From Viscum album (lineage: Eukaryota > Streptophyta > Magnoliopsida > Santalales > Viscaceae), in assembly GCA_963277665.1 (NCBI GenBank), contig OY728153.1:269054250-269118249 (forward strand): DNA of 64,000 nt, written 5' to 3'. The notes under the pieces are model-generated. The model worked only from the letters and a program-made list of their open reading frames with translations, was not told the DNA's origin and did no database searches. A program made the position numbers and the translations under genes. Positions 39,101-51,625 of the stretch are shown one piece after another; position 1 is the stretch's first letter, and each line of letters begins with the position of its first letter.

Positions 39101-42100
39101 TATAAGGCCCCAGCCTTAAACCTTACTTAATCTTGAGTTATTACAAGATTACACATTGAGGATGTTTTCAGGTTTAGAGTTTTAGAGAATTAGATCATAA
39201 AACATGCATTACATTCCACATATAAACAAAGTGGTTACATAAAGATAGTATTCTTCATTCCCATCAATGGAAACACATTTAAAATAAAACATGGATTATT
39301 TCTTGACACATCCTTGACTCTATCATCTTATCATGTACCTTTCCCTTGACCTGTGAAAAACATTTCAAAAAAACTTGGGATGAGCATAAAAACTCAGTAT
39401 GGGTTATAAAAAAACATGGAAAGGAAACATGAGTTTATATATACATAAGAATGAAATCATACTTTACCCATAAAACATAGGCACTTTAACATACCTCATA
39501 AAATCATGAATAAATCATAGAAATCATAAGACATAAAGGTAACTTGAGGCATTCATAACATTCTTACGTAGGGAGTAACCCTCTTGGTTACGTTTGGAAT
39601 ACCCATCACAGTATATTCCCTAAAATCTCTTCGGAGAAACCTTAACGTTTCACTCCTTCGCGTTACCCAATACATTGGAGAGCTATAACGGGCTCACCCG
39701 CCCTTAGTTTATCACGGAACCACCCGTCTTCATAATAATGCCCAAGAACCATAACATAATCATATCACATAAAACATGCATAAAGGAAACATAAAATTTC
39801 CACATTTCAATCACGAGATATCAATACAACACATTGATATAAAAACATTATGAAAACCATTTCCAATACTAAAATAAAAGAAAATTAAAACATGGTATTT
39901 ATTTTTCTTTTAAAAAGAAGGTATGGCTTGTAGAGGAAACTGAAACTTAAATAACGGTTACGACGGCGGAGAAGTCGTTGTCGCCGCATACGTACGACAA
40001 AAACATTCCCTTTTGTCGTTTAGTAAACGCTTCATATAAAAAAGATTCCTTTTGAATAAACGTAAAAGTCAAAGGGGTTTATACACCGTATAAAAGAAAG
40101 TTGTGTATAAAATAAAATATGCCTCAACGAAAGGAGATTGAGACGAAGTCCCATACCTCGTATCCGACTTGACCCGACCGTTCTTTAATCTCCTGAATAA
40201 TAAACTTGAGTTAATCTCTACTTTCTTATGAATCTTTTTCAAGTTCATTATTCCTTTTATACCATGTTATGAACATCATGTAATCTGTTAAGTTAATAAT
40301 GTTCATTTTGTCGGTATTTGGTTCTTAAGTCAAAAATAGACTTCTTACAATTACATGTTGTTAATTTGGTCAAAGTTTCATTATATACAGAATGTTATTC
40401 ATGATGTAGATATCATATATGTCATATATATTCAGTACCTACATTAATTTATAATATTACATCACATTTAGAGGTAAGAAATGAAATGCACCGTTCATGG
40501 AGACGGTAAGCCGTACGTACGCATGAACGCTACTTCCATTTCTGTTTCATATTTTCTAGAATGGAATCATAATGATATAAGAGTATATTATAATTCCAGT
40601 ATAATAACATATATAATATCATTAACTTTATCCTTTACACATCCCACATATGGTATTAACGAATCAAATCACTTTTAGGGGGCGGTAGTCCGCACTTCCT
40701 AAAATGAAGATATCGTGTTTTACCCATAATGGAAACCATAAAGGTATGCCCAAAATGAAAAAAACAGAAGCTTAATGATAACATAAACATATTATATATC
40801 ATATATAAAAATAGTGACATCATAATGTCCACCTTTGAAGGTGTTAAATGAGTATTGAACAATCATCGTTTCGGGAGGCAGAATTTCGCCATCCACGGAA
40901 ACCGTATGTTCTTTAACCATTTGATGTAGTTGTGTGAGAGTGTAGGTCAAATAAATCTTATAACAACATCCTTGTATATTTAAGATACTGGTGTTGTTAC
41001 AAAAGAAGTAAATAAAAAGAGTTTAGGGGGTTGTAGAAGCAAAATAAAAACAAATGAACATGAGAGAATGAATTACCTTTAAAAAGTGTAACTCCTTTTG
41101 GTTTGAGCCTAAAGGCTTCCTTTGAAAGGATTCTGCCCAAAGGGAATCCTCTAGGATGAGTAGAGGGATGTGGAGAGAGCAAATTGGCAGGGGTTGGCTG
41201 AGCCAAAGGCTTGAAGAGTGTGTGAAATGAGGTAGAGGTGGGGGCCTTTTATAAGAGGAGAGGAGGGGCACTTTTGGAAAGTAAAGAAACATTACTTTAT
41301 TTGAAAATGTGTTTCGGTTTTAAAAGGTCCCACATTGATAGAATTCGTGGATACGGTGATAAGGGTTCGAAATCCACTCATCCAATTGGTTTTGGACATG
41401 TGTAGTTCATAGATTTGACATTATCTTTCTATTTTATTTAAATCGTCAAATAATGATGTCATCGCTGCATCATTATTATGTCATAAATAATTAAATTTAT
41501 TTAATGTATAAAAATTATAAAACAAATACTATGATATAGGAAATCTTTTTAGCTTTCCAATGACTATTTATAATATAAATTTGGACATGTATAAACCCAC
41601 TTAAAAATTGTTTTCGCAAAACATATTATGTTTGTGTCATTTTCACTTTAACATTTAATAAAAAGTAATTTATGTCATTTCCCAACAAAAGTGGATCCAT
41701 GGGGTCCCCAAGTTGACCCATGGCTTGTCTTGGTCGGCCATGACACAACCAATAAGGTTGGGACATGTGTGTAGGTAATTTCATATTATTAAAGCATTAT
41801 TTATACCTTAAACTACACTAATTATCACTAATCGCGATTAAAAACTTAATAAGTTACTATTCACCAAAAAATTATTTTAATCTCATTGGACAACATTTTA
41901 CTTCTTAATGACAACCATGTATGTCGGATTTTCAAAATTCAATACACATTAGTGGAAAACTTCCATTTAACTGAAAAATCAGTTTGCTTGATTACCACTT
42001 AGTGGTTTCACTATTCATCAAAAATTGAAGTTTTTCAAAAAATTACCAAAAATTCACCCTAAGCTATATTTGATCTTCCGAATTCAAAAATGAAGTCTAT

Positions 42101-42674
42101 TTTACAAAATTCAAATCATATAAGTCACATTAATTAATTTAATAATTAATTCCCGCTGCTAGAGCAAATAGCGTGTTTTTACAAAACAATAAGTATCAAA
42201 AGATTGACACCAGTTTAAGTATAATTTCAAAGTGAAATTGATTCCAATGACCACCATTGGATAAAATGGTAAAAATATATTCTAATTTCATTTCAAAACC
42301 AATTCAAAACATAATCTAATCATATAAATAAATTAGATTAAAAAGCAGTTTTGATGTAAAATGCAGTATTTTTCACTATTCATTAAAAAATGAGCATTGT
42401 CAGAAAAATACCAAAAATTCACACAAGGTAAATTTTGATGTCCCAATCATAAAGAATAAGTTTATTTTGACAAACATAGTTTATAAAATTGTCAAAAGAT
42501 AGATTCAAAAAGGGTTTTTCATCATAAGGCATTAAAACAATCTTTTAAGAATATTAGTGTATTCCATGCATAAGATTGTATTTATTTTCATTTTAAGCCT
42601 CTATAACACTATCTTAATCATTAATAGACATAGATAAAAATATCTATTATTCATTACTTACTTGGGATGTTACA
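39101..42674 (-). mobile_element. R6 5' LTR
   Basis: Begins TATAAGGCCC and ends GGGATGTTACA before the TATAT duplication. It has the TATA box at 41247-41253 and the hairpin module with arms at 40492-40499 and 40522-40529. It is almost identical to the left LTR. Confidence 0.93.
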
Positions 42675-42679
42675 TATAT

Positions 42680-43729
42680 ATATTAAATATATATGATATT
42701 TATATCATTATTAAAATTATTTATATGATTTAACCATGATCAATGTACAAGGATCAGAACTGCAGAACCAAAACATTCAAGAAAAATGAAATAATTAACA
42801 CCCAAAATGATAATTTTAGTAAAGATTAATTCATAAATGGGAGTTGAAACATTATAAATGTTTCATATATGGTACTATAAGTATGTTTATTATTATTTTA
42901 TAGAATTATAATAATATTAAATTTATTATATAGTATGTTAGAGAACTTATGAACAAAGTTGAACTTGAGGTAATGGTTTTATGTTACAATTTCATTTTTA
43001 TCAGGATTGTTTATGATTAAATTTATGATAATGAAATTAAAAGAAATTTCCACCACAAATAAAATTTAGTTTACTATCTTATGTTTACTTTTTTAGAATA
43101 TATTTTTTACTTTAATTTTCCACTCCTTAGGTATTCTTGATATCAAAAGAATGTTTTTAAGAGAAACAGATTTTTTCCACTTTGGTCGGGCATCTTTTTC
43201 TTTCATGTCCACATTTTCTTTAAAATGTTTTCTAGAATTTTTTCAATAATTTATTAAATAAAATTTTACTCATTTTTTTATTCCTAAAAAAAAATTTAAT
43301 TTTAATTTTCTTATTATTTTTAGAATAAGGTATATTTTAATAAAGCTTTGAACAAAATCTTTGTTTTAGTATATACCACACAGACATATTTTTCTTCTAT
43401 AATGACTATTATTTGATTTTAAGATTCCATTATAATTTTCCAAGTTTCTTTTAAAATAAAATATTTTTCCCAATATTCTAGAAATTTTTATATTATAAAT
43501 AATTTATTTTAAAATAAAAAGGGGTTCTTCCTTAAGAAACACTACAGTTGTCTTATAATGGTATTTTCATTTATGAAAATTTCCTTTGATGTTAATTTTG
43601 CTTCATGGGAGGTTTGGTTCAATGATACAATTATTATTATTTCTCAATATGTTTATTGCTTATAATGACTAAATATTGATAAAACTAATTCTCTTTTTCA
43701 TAGGTTAAGTTATAAGGAAATGATGAATC
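42680..43729 (+). mobile_element. R5 3' LTR, right segment (end not located)
   Basis: AT-rich sequence resuming after R6 and running to the R7 boundary. It has no coding potential. I could not place the R5 LTR end, so R7 may lie inside this LTR or in flanking DNA just beyond it. Confidence 0.55.
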
Positions 43730-44596
43730 TATAACATCCCGAAAAGGGTTCCACACAATGATGCCTCAATACGGATCGTCGCATGACCTCATACACACCT
43801 CCTCGTATACCAGAGGCTTTAGAATAGCATTGAGGGTCTAGGAAGTCAGTCATGGGGATACTATACCATATTTTATCAGAGTAAAACACCAATAGAAGTA
43901 AATAAGTAATAGTGGAAGTATATTTAAACATAAATGATACTAATGTCACAAGATAACCAAAACTAGAAATACAGAACTCAACTGAAAGGGAAACATGTTA
44001 TTCCAAAGTGTTTAAAATACAATTGAAATTAAAGAAATAATGAATCATAGTATGGTCTTGAACCATGTTTAGTTCCCTTATCTATGCTCCATTACCAATC
44101 AACAATCTAATCTAGGTCACTTTCCCTTAACCTGTCCTTCAATAACAAAATCTTTTTGGCTACTGATCAGGCAGCCCAAGTAGGGTGTTAGTATAACTCT
44201 GTAGGATGACACCAATTGATCCTAAAAAAAATCTAGTCAATAATATTATATGAAGTTGTATAATGAATAAATAAAGAAAATAAAGTACATATGTTACATT
44301 TATTCAATTACACTTTTTTAACCATATTTTCCCCTATTTTCCCATGGACACTTGATCCACAATACCTTCTTCGGCCCTCACTAGAGTCTGAACCATTCCT
44401 GACTGATATCACAAATCTTAATTTCCATTTTAACATTAATTTTCATAATTCATATGGCATTTAACAAATACATTAAACATGTAAATTCGATAGTCATGAG
44501 TAACATGCACTATGGGTCCAAACCTCAAGGGTCTAAAGTGAGTAATAAAAAACAAAGCACAAATTCTTCCTAGGTATAATATGAATTATCTCTTAG

Positions 44597-44768
44597 TATT
44601 TTCCATCGAAGGCTCACATGGTCCTTAAAAAAAATATAATCTCTCATAGTCTTACTCTTCTAAGTCTCACACGATCCTTTAGAAACCAAATAGAAACTCA
44701 TGCAGTCTTCTTCTTTGAAGGCTCACACATTCCTCTAGAAAACAATAATAGAATCTCTCATAGTCTTC
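44597..44768 (-). repeat. 58-bp tandem repeat in R7 3' LTR
   Basis: About three imperfect units, each with an AGTCTTCTTCTTCGAAGG-like block, a CTCACANNGTCCT block and an AAACAAATAGAA block. The other R7 LTR has the same array at about 52505-52675, so it predates insertion. Confidence 0.7.
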
Positions 44769-44857
44769 CTAGTTAATACCTTCCTGAAACCCTAGTTATC
44801 CCATGTGCTACTTCATGCCAACATAATCACAACCAATAGTCATTTCACCAATCACTC

Positions 44858-45475
44858 CATTAATTAATTCACAATTAATTTATCATATAAATCCCTTCAA
44901 TTAATTCAATAATTAATTAACCATATCTATCCCATTACTTAATTCACAAATTAATTAATTAGAAACATTCATTTAATTAATTTAATAATTAATTAACCAT
45001 TTAAATTACATTGATTAATTAAATAATTAATTAATCATCTCACAACTCAACATCCAATAATTAATTTACCAATTAATTATTCTGAAACATCATTACTAAT
45101 TCAACAATTAGTTTTTCATATAAAAACCCTTAATTAATTAGCCAATTAATTATGAATTTCTTTCCCATTATCAAATTAAACAATTAATTAATCAATATCC
45201 ACCAACTCGAAAACCAATAATTAATTCCATAATTGATTATCTCACTCACAATTTCAACATATCAAATATTAATTCAATAATTAATTATTCAACTCACAAT
45301 TTCATAATCCAAACCATCCCCATCAATTAATTCGATAATTAATTTATCATTTTCAACATCCTCAATGTATCTATAATTAATTTAACAATTAATTATTCTT
45401 GATATAAAATCCCAACATCCCAATTCAGATTTTCCTTTACTAAATTTTTTCACCATATTAATTAATTTAATCAAT
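44858..45475. repeat. AATTAATT dyad array
   Basis: About a dozen degenerate units spaced roughly 35-60 bases apart. In each, an AATTAATT-type word is followed after a few bases (CAAT, CACA, TAAC) by a second one, so each unit is itself a dyad. It is far denser than elsewhere in this AT-rich window. Confidence 0.75.
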
Positions 45476-46241
45476 AACATAATTGATAAGAATATTATAG
45501 AAACTCTATTATTATTTACACATAATTTTAATCAAGATTATAGGATTTGGATTTTAGACCACCTACCTCAATTAGTTAACTGACGTTCACTCAATGAAAA
45601 TCTCCAAAATCTGTGCAGCACAATGATGTAAATCTGAGTTTTGGATCTATATCCCTACACCAAGATCAAATTTATCATGATATAACCAATATAGATCTAG
45701 ATCTAAAATCCTAGATCTATATCTCACCAAAATGGTTTATATCTGAAGAACCAGAGGATAAACTCCACCAAAGGATCAAAAAAAGAAAAATAATAGATGG
45801 AATTATAATCGGTATGAGATCCACTTACCAGGAGTAGAGAATATCTTTGATTTGGTCATTGAATCTTGATGAACAGAGGTTATACGGCCTTGTAAGACCT
45901 TTTAAAATCTCTGAAATCACCAAAATATGTTAATTACTGATCCATGGTCAAAATTAAGGTGTTTCAGGGGTTCAGGGGATTTTTAAATAAATTTTTAGAT
46001 GAAATAAAAATGTGCAGACAATTTTTATGGGTATGGGAACATTGTTTAACAAACAGTGCACCAACTATGTAGTTCTTCATTTTTTGGGTCCACACGATTA
46101 GCTAGGATATGTGCATGGTTTACTCTAACCGTGAACCAACTGTGCACAGTCCCATTTACTCAAAACTTTCTTAAAAGTCCACCCAAAGGCACCCCAATTC
46201 ATAAATCCAACCAAAGGTACCTAAATAAAAAAAAGTAACTA

Positions 46242-49200
46242 GATTTTCTCCCAAGATAAATCTAGAAAATGTTGGTATCTTATAATCTACCAATATTATA
46301 ATAGCTCATCCTTGATTTTTACTTACAATTTTTTTTATGAATCTAAGATAAAAAGATCGGGCCATTGATCCCTCGTAATTGCTTCCTTTTCCCATGTTTT
46401 CTCTTATAAAAATCTATGTTTCCATAAAACATGAAACATTGGAATGGTATTTCCCTAAAACACTTTATCACTGTGATCCAACACACGAATTAGATGCTCC
46501 TAAAAGGATACATCTATCTCAAGATCAACCTCATACACTTTAATCACATAAGAAGGGTTTGGGTGATACCTCTATAGTCGTGACACATAGAAAACATCCT
46601 GAATTCCACTATATTTATATTAATGAGCCAATCAGTATGACAAAGGCCTGATTCTCTCCACAATATCAAAATTTACAAAAAACCTAGGTGCTAACTTCCC
46701 CTACCTCTCTATCATGTTCTGACCCAACATGGGAGACACCTGAAGAAATATACAAAAAACCTCTATAAACTCTAGGGGTCAACTTCATCTATCAACATAT
46801 GAATTATGTCTACTCTGATTCGTAGCCATATATTTCTGAAATCAAATGCACCTACTCTGATATCTCTTAAACAAGACTCATCCCCAACAACTCTGACTAA
46901 CCATCCTCCATCCAGCATAGCAATGATTTAGATGGCATTCCATAAAGATCAATGTATACTTCCATCTATATAGTTTCCAGGTAACATTTTTTATAGGTGA
47001 ACTCCACTAGAGCCAATTGTTTCCCCCATGACCCACCTAAGTCTAGAACACATTCCCATAGAATATCCTCAAAAACCTATATAGTACACTCTTACTACCC
47101 ATCCATCTATGGGTGGAAATATATACTCATTAAAACCTATGTGTCAAGAGCCATCTGTAATCCCTACAGAAGAGTGATTTAAAGCATGAATCATAGTCTT
47201 AAGCTATAGTTAGTGGAACCCCATGGAGATAGACTATCTCCCGAACATATAGTTTTCCCAAATTCTCTACTATGAAGGATTATCATTTTGGAATTAAATA
47301 TGTTACCATTTTCAGTCGATCCAAAATATCCCAGATAGCATAATTATTCCTTAGTGACATCATAAGACCTACCAAAACTCCATAGTCACATTATCCCACT
47401 TCTATTATAGAATGGGAAATGGCTATAGAAAGCATCTAGGTGGTCGATGCTCTACCTTCACCTGCTGACAAGTGTAGCATCACATCACAAAACCTGTTAT
47501 ATCCTTTTTCAATACTTTTCACCAAAACTATATATGTATCTCACATTACATTTTGGTTAGGCCTGGATTTACCTCCCACTTCAAGGAATAAAATTTCATC
47601 ATGATCTCTTCTCACATGCTCATAGTAACAAGAACTCTAACCTTCACATAGATGATATCATCCTCATTTATCAACCAATATGAAGGTGTCCCCACACCTT
47701 CAAATCTTTTCCTCAAGGATAAGCACATCGAATCCTCATTCTATCAATCCTTAATCCATCTCAAAAGTGTATAATCCACTACAATTGAAACCAGAGTCAT
47801 CTTCTCTTGACTCTCTTGAACTAAAAAAATCATCTCATCTTGAAACGCCATCATCTTCCACTCAGCACTAGACTACTGAACCACATGAGTCTGATTTTTC
47901 CTATTTAAGGCTCCATCCACACTATTTCTCTTTCTGGGTGTATATGCTAGTTCTAAATCAATACACAGCATATAAATAACCCATCTCCACTTATAAAGAT
48001 TCAAATAATGTTGTGAAAAGATATACTTTTAAATTTTTTGATTGGTAAACACCATAAAATTCTCACCTAAGAGATATTACTGCCAACACATGAAATCATA
48101 AACAAGAGTTGCCTAACCAATATCGTGCATAGGCTAATTAAGTTCATGTGTCCTCAATTACCGTGACCCATACGGCACAACTAGATCTCCCTACATCATC
48201 ACAGCTCCAAGTCCAACCCCATAAGAATCAAAATACACATGTACTCCTCACCTGACTCAGGAAAGATGAAAATTTGTGTCGACATCAAATTCTTCATCAG
48301 CACCTAGAAAGCATTCTTGCATGCTTCCATCCACTCAAACTTTATCCACTTGATGGGCATGACTAAAAAAGGAACCACCAAGAAGTAAAAGTCTTAGATG
48401 AATCTCCTATAATATCTATTTAATCCTATAAATATTCAGATATCGAAAAAATTCTTACACTGCTCCCTAGAAACCAATTCCCAAACCTTCTCTGGGTCCA
48501 CTAACTCACCTTCCTCTGAGATGATGTACCCCATTAAGTGTACTTGTCCAATCCAAAACAGACACTTATATATCTTTTTGTATATATGATGCTCTATTAT
48601 TTCACTCAACATGATGTCCAGAGGTTGGTCATGATTATCATGAGTCTTGGAGTATGCCAATATGTCATCCACAAACACCACCACAAATTGATCCTGGTAC
48701 GGATGGAAGATTCTATTCATCAATTCCATAAAAACATATAGTGGGTTTGTCATCCCAAAAGTCAGTACAAAAAACTCATATAGGTCTACCTAATTCTAGA
48801 AGAAATCCTTGGTATATCATAATTCCTAACTCTCATATGATGATACCGCAATCTCAAGTAGATCTTTGAGAACATGCAAGCCCACTTTACTAATCAAAAA
48901 TATCATCGATATGTAGAAGAGGATACCGGTTCTTGATATTCATCTTATTTCACATCAGGTAATCAGAAAAAAACATAAACTCCCAACATTCTGCTTTACA
49001 AACAGTACATGTGATCTCCAAGGTGATGTACTTATATGGATAAATCATTTAACCTTCAATTCCTCCAGTTGAGATTTGAGCTCTTGAAGATCGGTCGATT
49101 CCATTCGGTACGGTGGAATAGATACTGGATCATCCCACACCATGATCTCAATAGTGATTACCAAATATCCCTCAGTTGGAAGCCTAGAGAAGTCTTCAAG

Positions 49201-49300
49201 AAATACATACTGAAATACTTCTACCACTGGTGGAAGGAAATATTTCCAAACACCTTCGTCATCCAGTAAAAGACTTACAACCTGAGCAGTGTACTCTCCC
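46242..49300 (-). pseudogene. R7 pol, degenerate
   Basis: Minus-strand remnants: pre-RT and RT palm (49227-48430; RT catalytic FVDD near 48675, DPEKVWELVSREQCKNFFD at its end), RNase H (about 48400-47900), the H2C2 zinc region with CYTCQQVKVEHRPP near 47470, an integrase core (about 47400-46900) and a C-terminal region (to about 46300). Stops and frameshifts occur throughout. The RT is notably close to that of R1. Confidence 0.85.
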
Positions 49301-51600
49301 AGTTGATGAATAATTTTCTATGCTCAGTCATCCTGGATATCCTACTCTCCCTAGTTAATGTAATGGTCACCCATAAGAGATGTAAGGATAAATATCCTTA
49401 TATAATAGTCTATGTGGGATCAGTATGCAACTATCTAGCTCATACCCATAATTAGGTCAAAGACTATCATGTTAAGGATATAGATATCCCACAGAAAATG
49501 GTACTCCCTGATCTCAAGAGAATATCCCTCTAAAATATAGATATCTATTTATCTTACTCCTAAATGGGTATCTATAGTCATTATCCATCTTGCAAACTCC
49601 ACCACCAGGATCAAACAATTATCAAGTTTACCAGATTTAATGGAATGTGAGGTATCAATATCAAATAAGGTACTAGCTAATGTAAAATCTACAATAACAG
49701 TACCACTCACTATTGATGGCCAAGACTCTCAATATTAAAGTGTAGGTTGCACCACATGTAACTGTTCTACCACTCTTCCTTGTGATGTTTTCCAATTTCC
49801 ATGAGTTTCACCACTCTACTGATGTATGAACTCTTTTCTAGAAGCACCACATCTACTACCTATACCACCTATTCTAGAATAACTCCAGCTACCTACTTGA
49901 TATTTTGTGGAAGATCCCCTTACCATACCATAATTATTTCTAGTTTTACTATCACTAATTTTCTTCCCTTGGTTACTAAAGAACCTCTGTAGATGTACCA
50001 TATTATCACAGCTTTGGAACTCCATTGGTGGTTGGGGGAAATTCTTCTAAAAATTCCTCATCCTACAACACTAGTGGCAAACCACCTTGGTAAGTTCTTG
50101 CATAACAACCCCTTCTCCCTGGATATTCTTCCTACTACTACTCTAGGAGAAATTTCTATAACGATGTTTCCATATCTCAAAAGGAATTACTTTAGACCAT
50201 ACAGCATAAACCACATGTCATCCACTAGAAACATCCCTTTGGTTCCCCTTAGGAATGATTTCTTGGTTTACCACTTCCTTAAAATTATTTGACCTGTAGA
50301 TATTCACATGGGAGTTAATTTTACACTTAAGTCCATCTTGAAATCGTTTTTCTTAATTAGCCTCATTCGCTACCAATATTGGAGAAAACACAGAAAATAT
50401 GTAAATAATATAGAACATTCCATCATGGAAATATTTCTCTAAGTCAGCCGCATGAACTCAGCTGCTCTCTCCTACCTAAGCATATCTGGGTAGAATTGCT
50501 CGAAGAAATTCTCCTAAAAGTCCTTTATTCCATAGATTCCAGTTGTGCATCCCAAGTCTAGATGGCCCACAAATGTTTTTCTTGGCCACACAATATGTAA
50601 AATATCTTCTTGACTCTCTTCTCAACCAGAGTCTCTAGTTGGTCAAGTATACTCTATATAGATTCAATATAGAACTCAACACTTTCAGGTCCACCCTCTT
50701 CAGTAAAGGTTAGAGGGTCCTGAAACTAAAACTCCCTCATCAGATCAGGCATGATTTTCAAAACCCATCCTCAGTATCTTTCCATAAATTGCATAAAACA
50801 AGTTATGTTCTCTCATAACTTCTCTCATGCTTCCTCCCCCAACACTATTGATTTCTCAGGTTCCACCACTAGAGGATCACTCATATCCATTTCATACATT
50901 CGTCCCCTCAATAAGCATCGACATGGAGGCACATATCTAAAATTACAAATGCACATCTAAGGACTCAAAACATAACATTATCATATTTATGTTATAGGAA
51001 AACAACCGCAATCCACAATAAGACCTTTCACCAACCATCACCACACGGTCAAAACTAAGGTGTTATTACTTCCCTTAACCACCCTACACCTAGGCCTAGT
51101 TATCATGGGTAACCACATTATCATTGTTCAATTTTATCATTTAGATAACCAATTATTCAAATTATTTCATCATTTTAACACCTTCAAATTCTTATTAGGC
51201 ACCTTTCTCATTCAATCTCATAATCTAGGAATATATTTTATGTTTAACAACTTACACAAAACTCGTTTTCTATTGTGTTATTAAGATGATGAATGTAACA
51301 AAATAGTCCTGAGTTCCAAGAATGATTCATGAAAACCCAAATCTCATTCCATTCTGGTCCATATGTTAATTCTTAGAAATATCAACAATAATTATCATAG
51401 CATAAAATAAGTGTGTCACCCAAAGTGAAATAATATTCAACTATAATAGAAAGCAATGATAACAACAATCCCTCCATGAGTACTCTAGTTTTCCCATGTA
51501 CATGGGTTTCAACTCCCATGAACGATTTCATTACTAGGACCTAACTCTTCTTAGTCTCATGTGTACCTTTACCCAAATAGTAATACAAAAGAATAAGAAA
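49301..51600 (-). pseudogene. R7 gag and protease region, degenerate
   Basis: Lies between RT and the primer site on the minus strand, where gag and protease belong. Only scattered short segments are open, and I could not place zinc knuckles with confidence. The plus-strand open frames in this stretch (for example around 50.0-50.3 kb) match no family and are treated as chance. Confidence 0.6.
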
Positions 51601-51625
51601 TAAAATTGGAGCTCTTATACCACTT
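51601..51625 (-). promoter_or_regulatory. R7 primer binding site
   Basis: The minus strand reads TGGTATAAGAGCTCC three bases from the LTR end GCTACA, close to the initiator-Met primer site TGGTATCAGAGC with one change. Confidence 0.75.

Larger units (their letters stand above)
32126..42674 (-). mobile_element. R6, young non-autonomous gypsy element
   Basis: A complete 10.55-kb insertion in the R5 LTR with TATAT duplications (32121-32125, 42675-42679). LTRs are 32126-35698 (3573 bp) and 39101-42674 (3574 bp). About 4 of the first 170 bases differ and long stretches are identical, so it is the youngest LTR element here. The 3.4-kb internal region has gag and the RNase H, integrase and chromodomain parts, but protease and most of RT are deleted. 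Confidence 0.95.
43730..46241 (-). mobile_element. R7 3' LTR
   Basis: A 2.5-kb LTR starting TATAACATCCCG (plus orientation), matching the partial LTR at 51626, and ending near AAGTAACTA at 46241 before a GGGAGAAAATC polypurine-like run on the minus strand. It contains a 58-bp tandem repeat, a long array of AATTAATT dyads, and GTGCATGGTTT / AACCGTG-type palindromes near 46020-46150. Confidence 0.8.

Noticed and set aside
44858..45475. CRISPR-like array
   Set aside because: Regularly spaced AT words might suggest one, but units are degenerate, spacers are similar and AT-rich, and the sequence is a plant LTR.
49801..51284. Several plus-strand open frames in R7
   Set aside because: They are antisense to the decayed gag region, low in complexity and match no known family.
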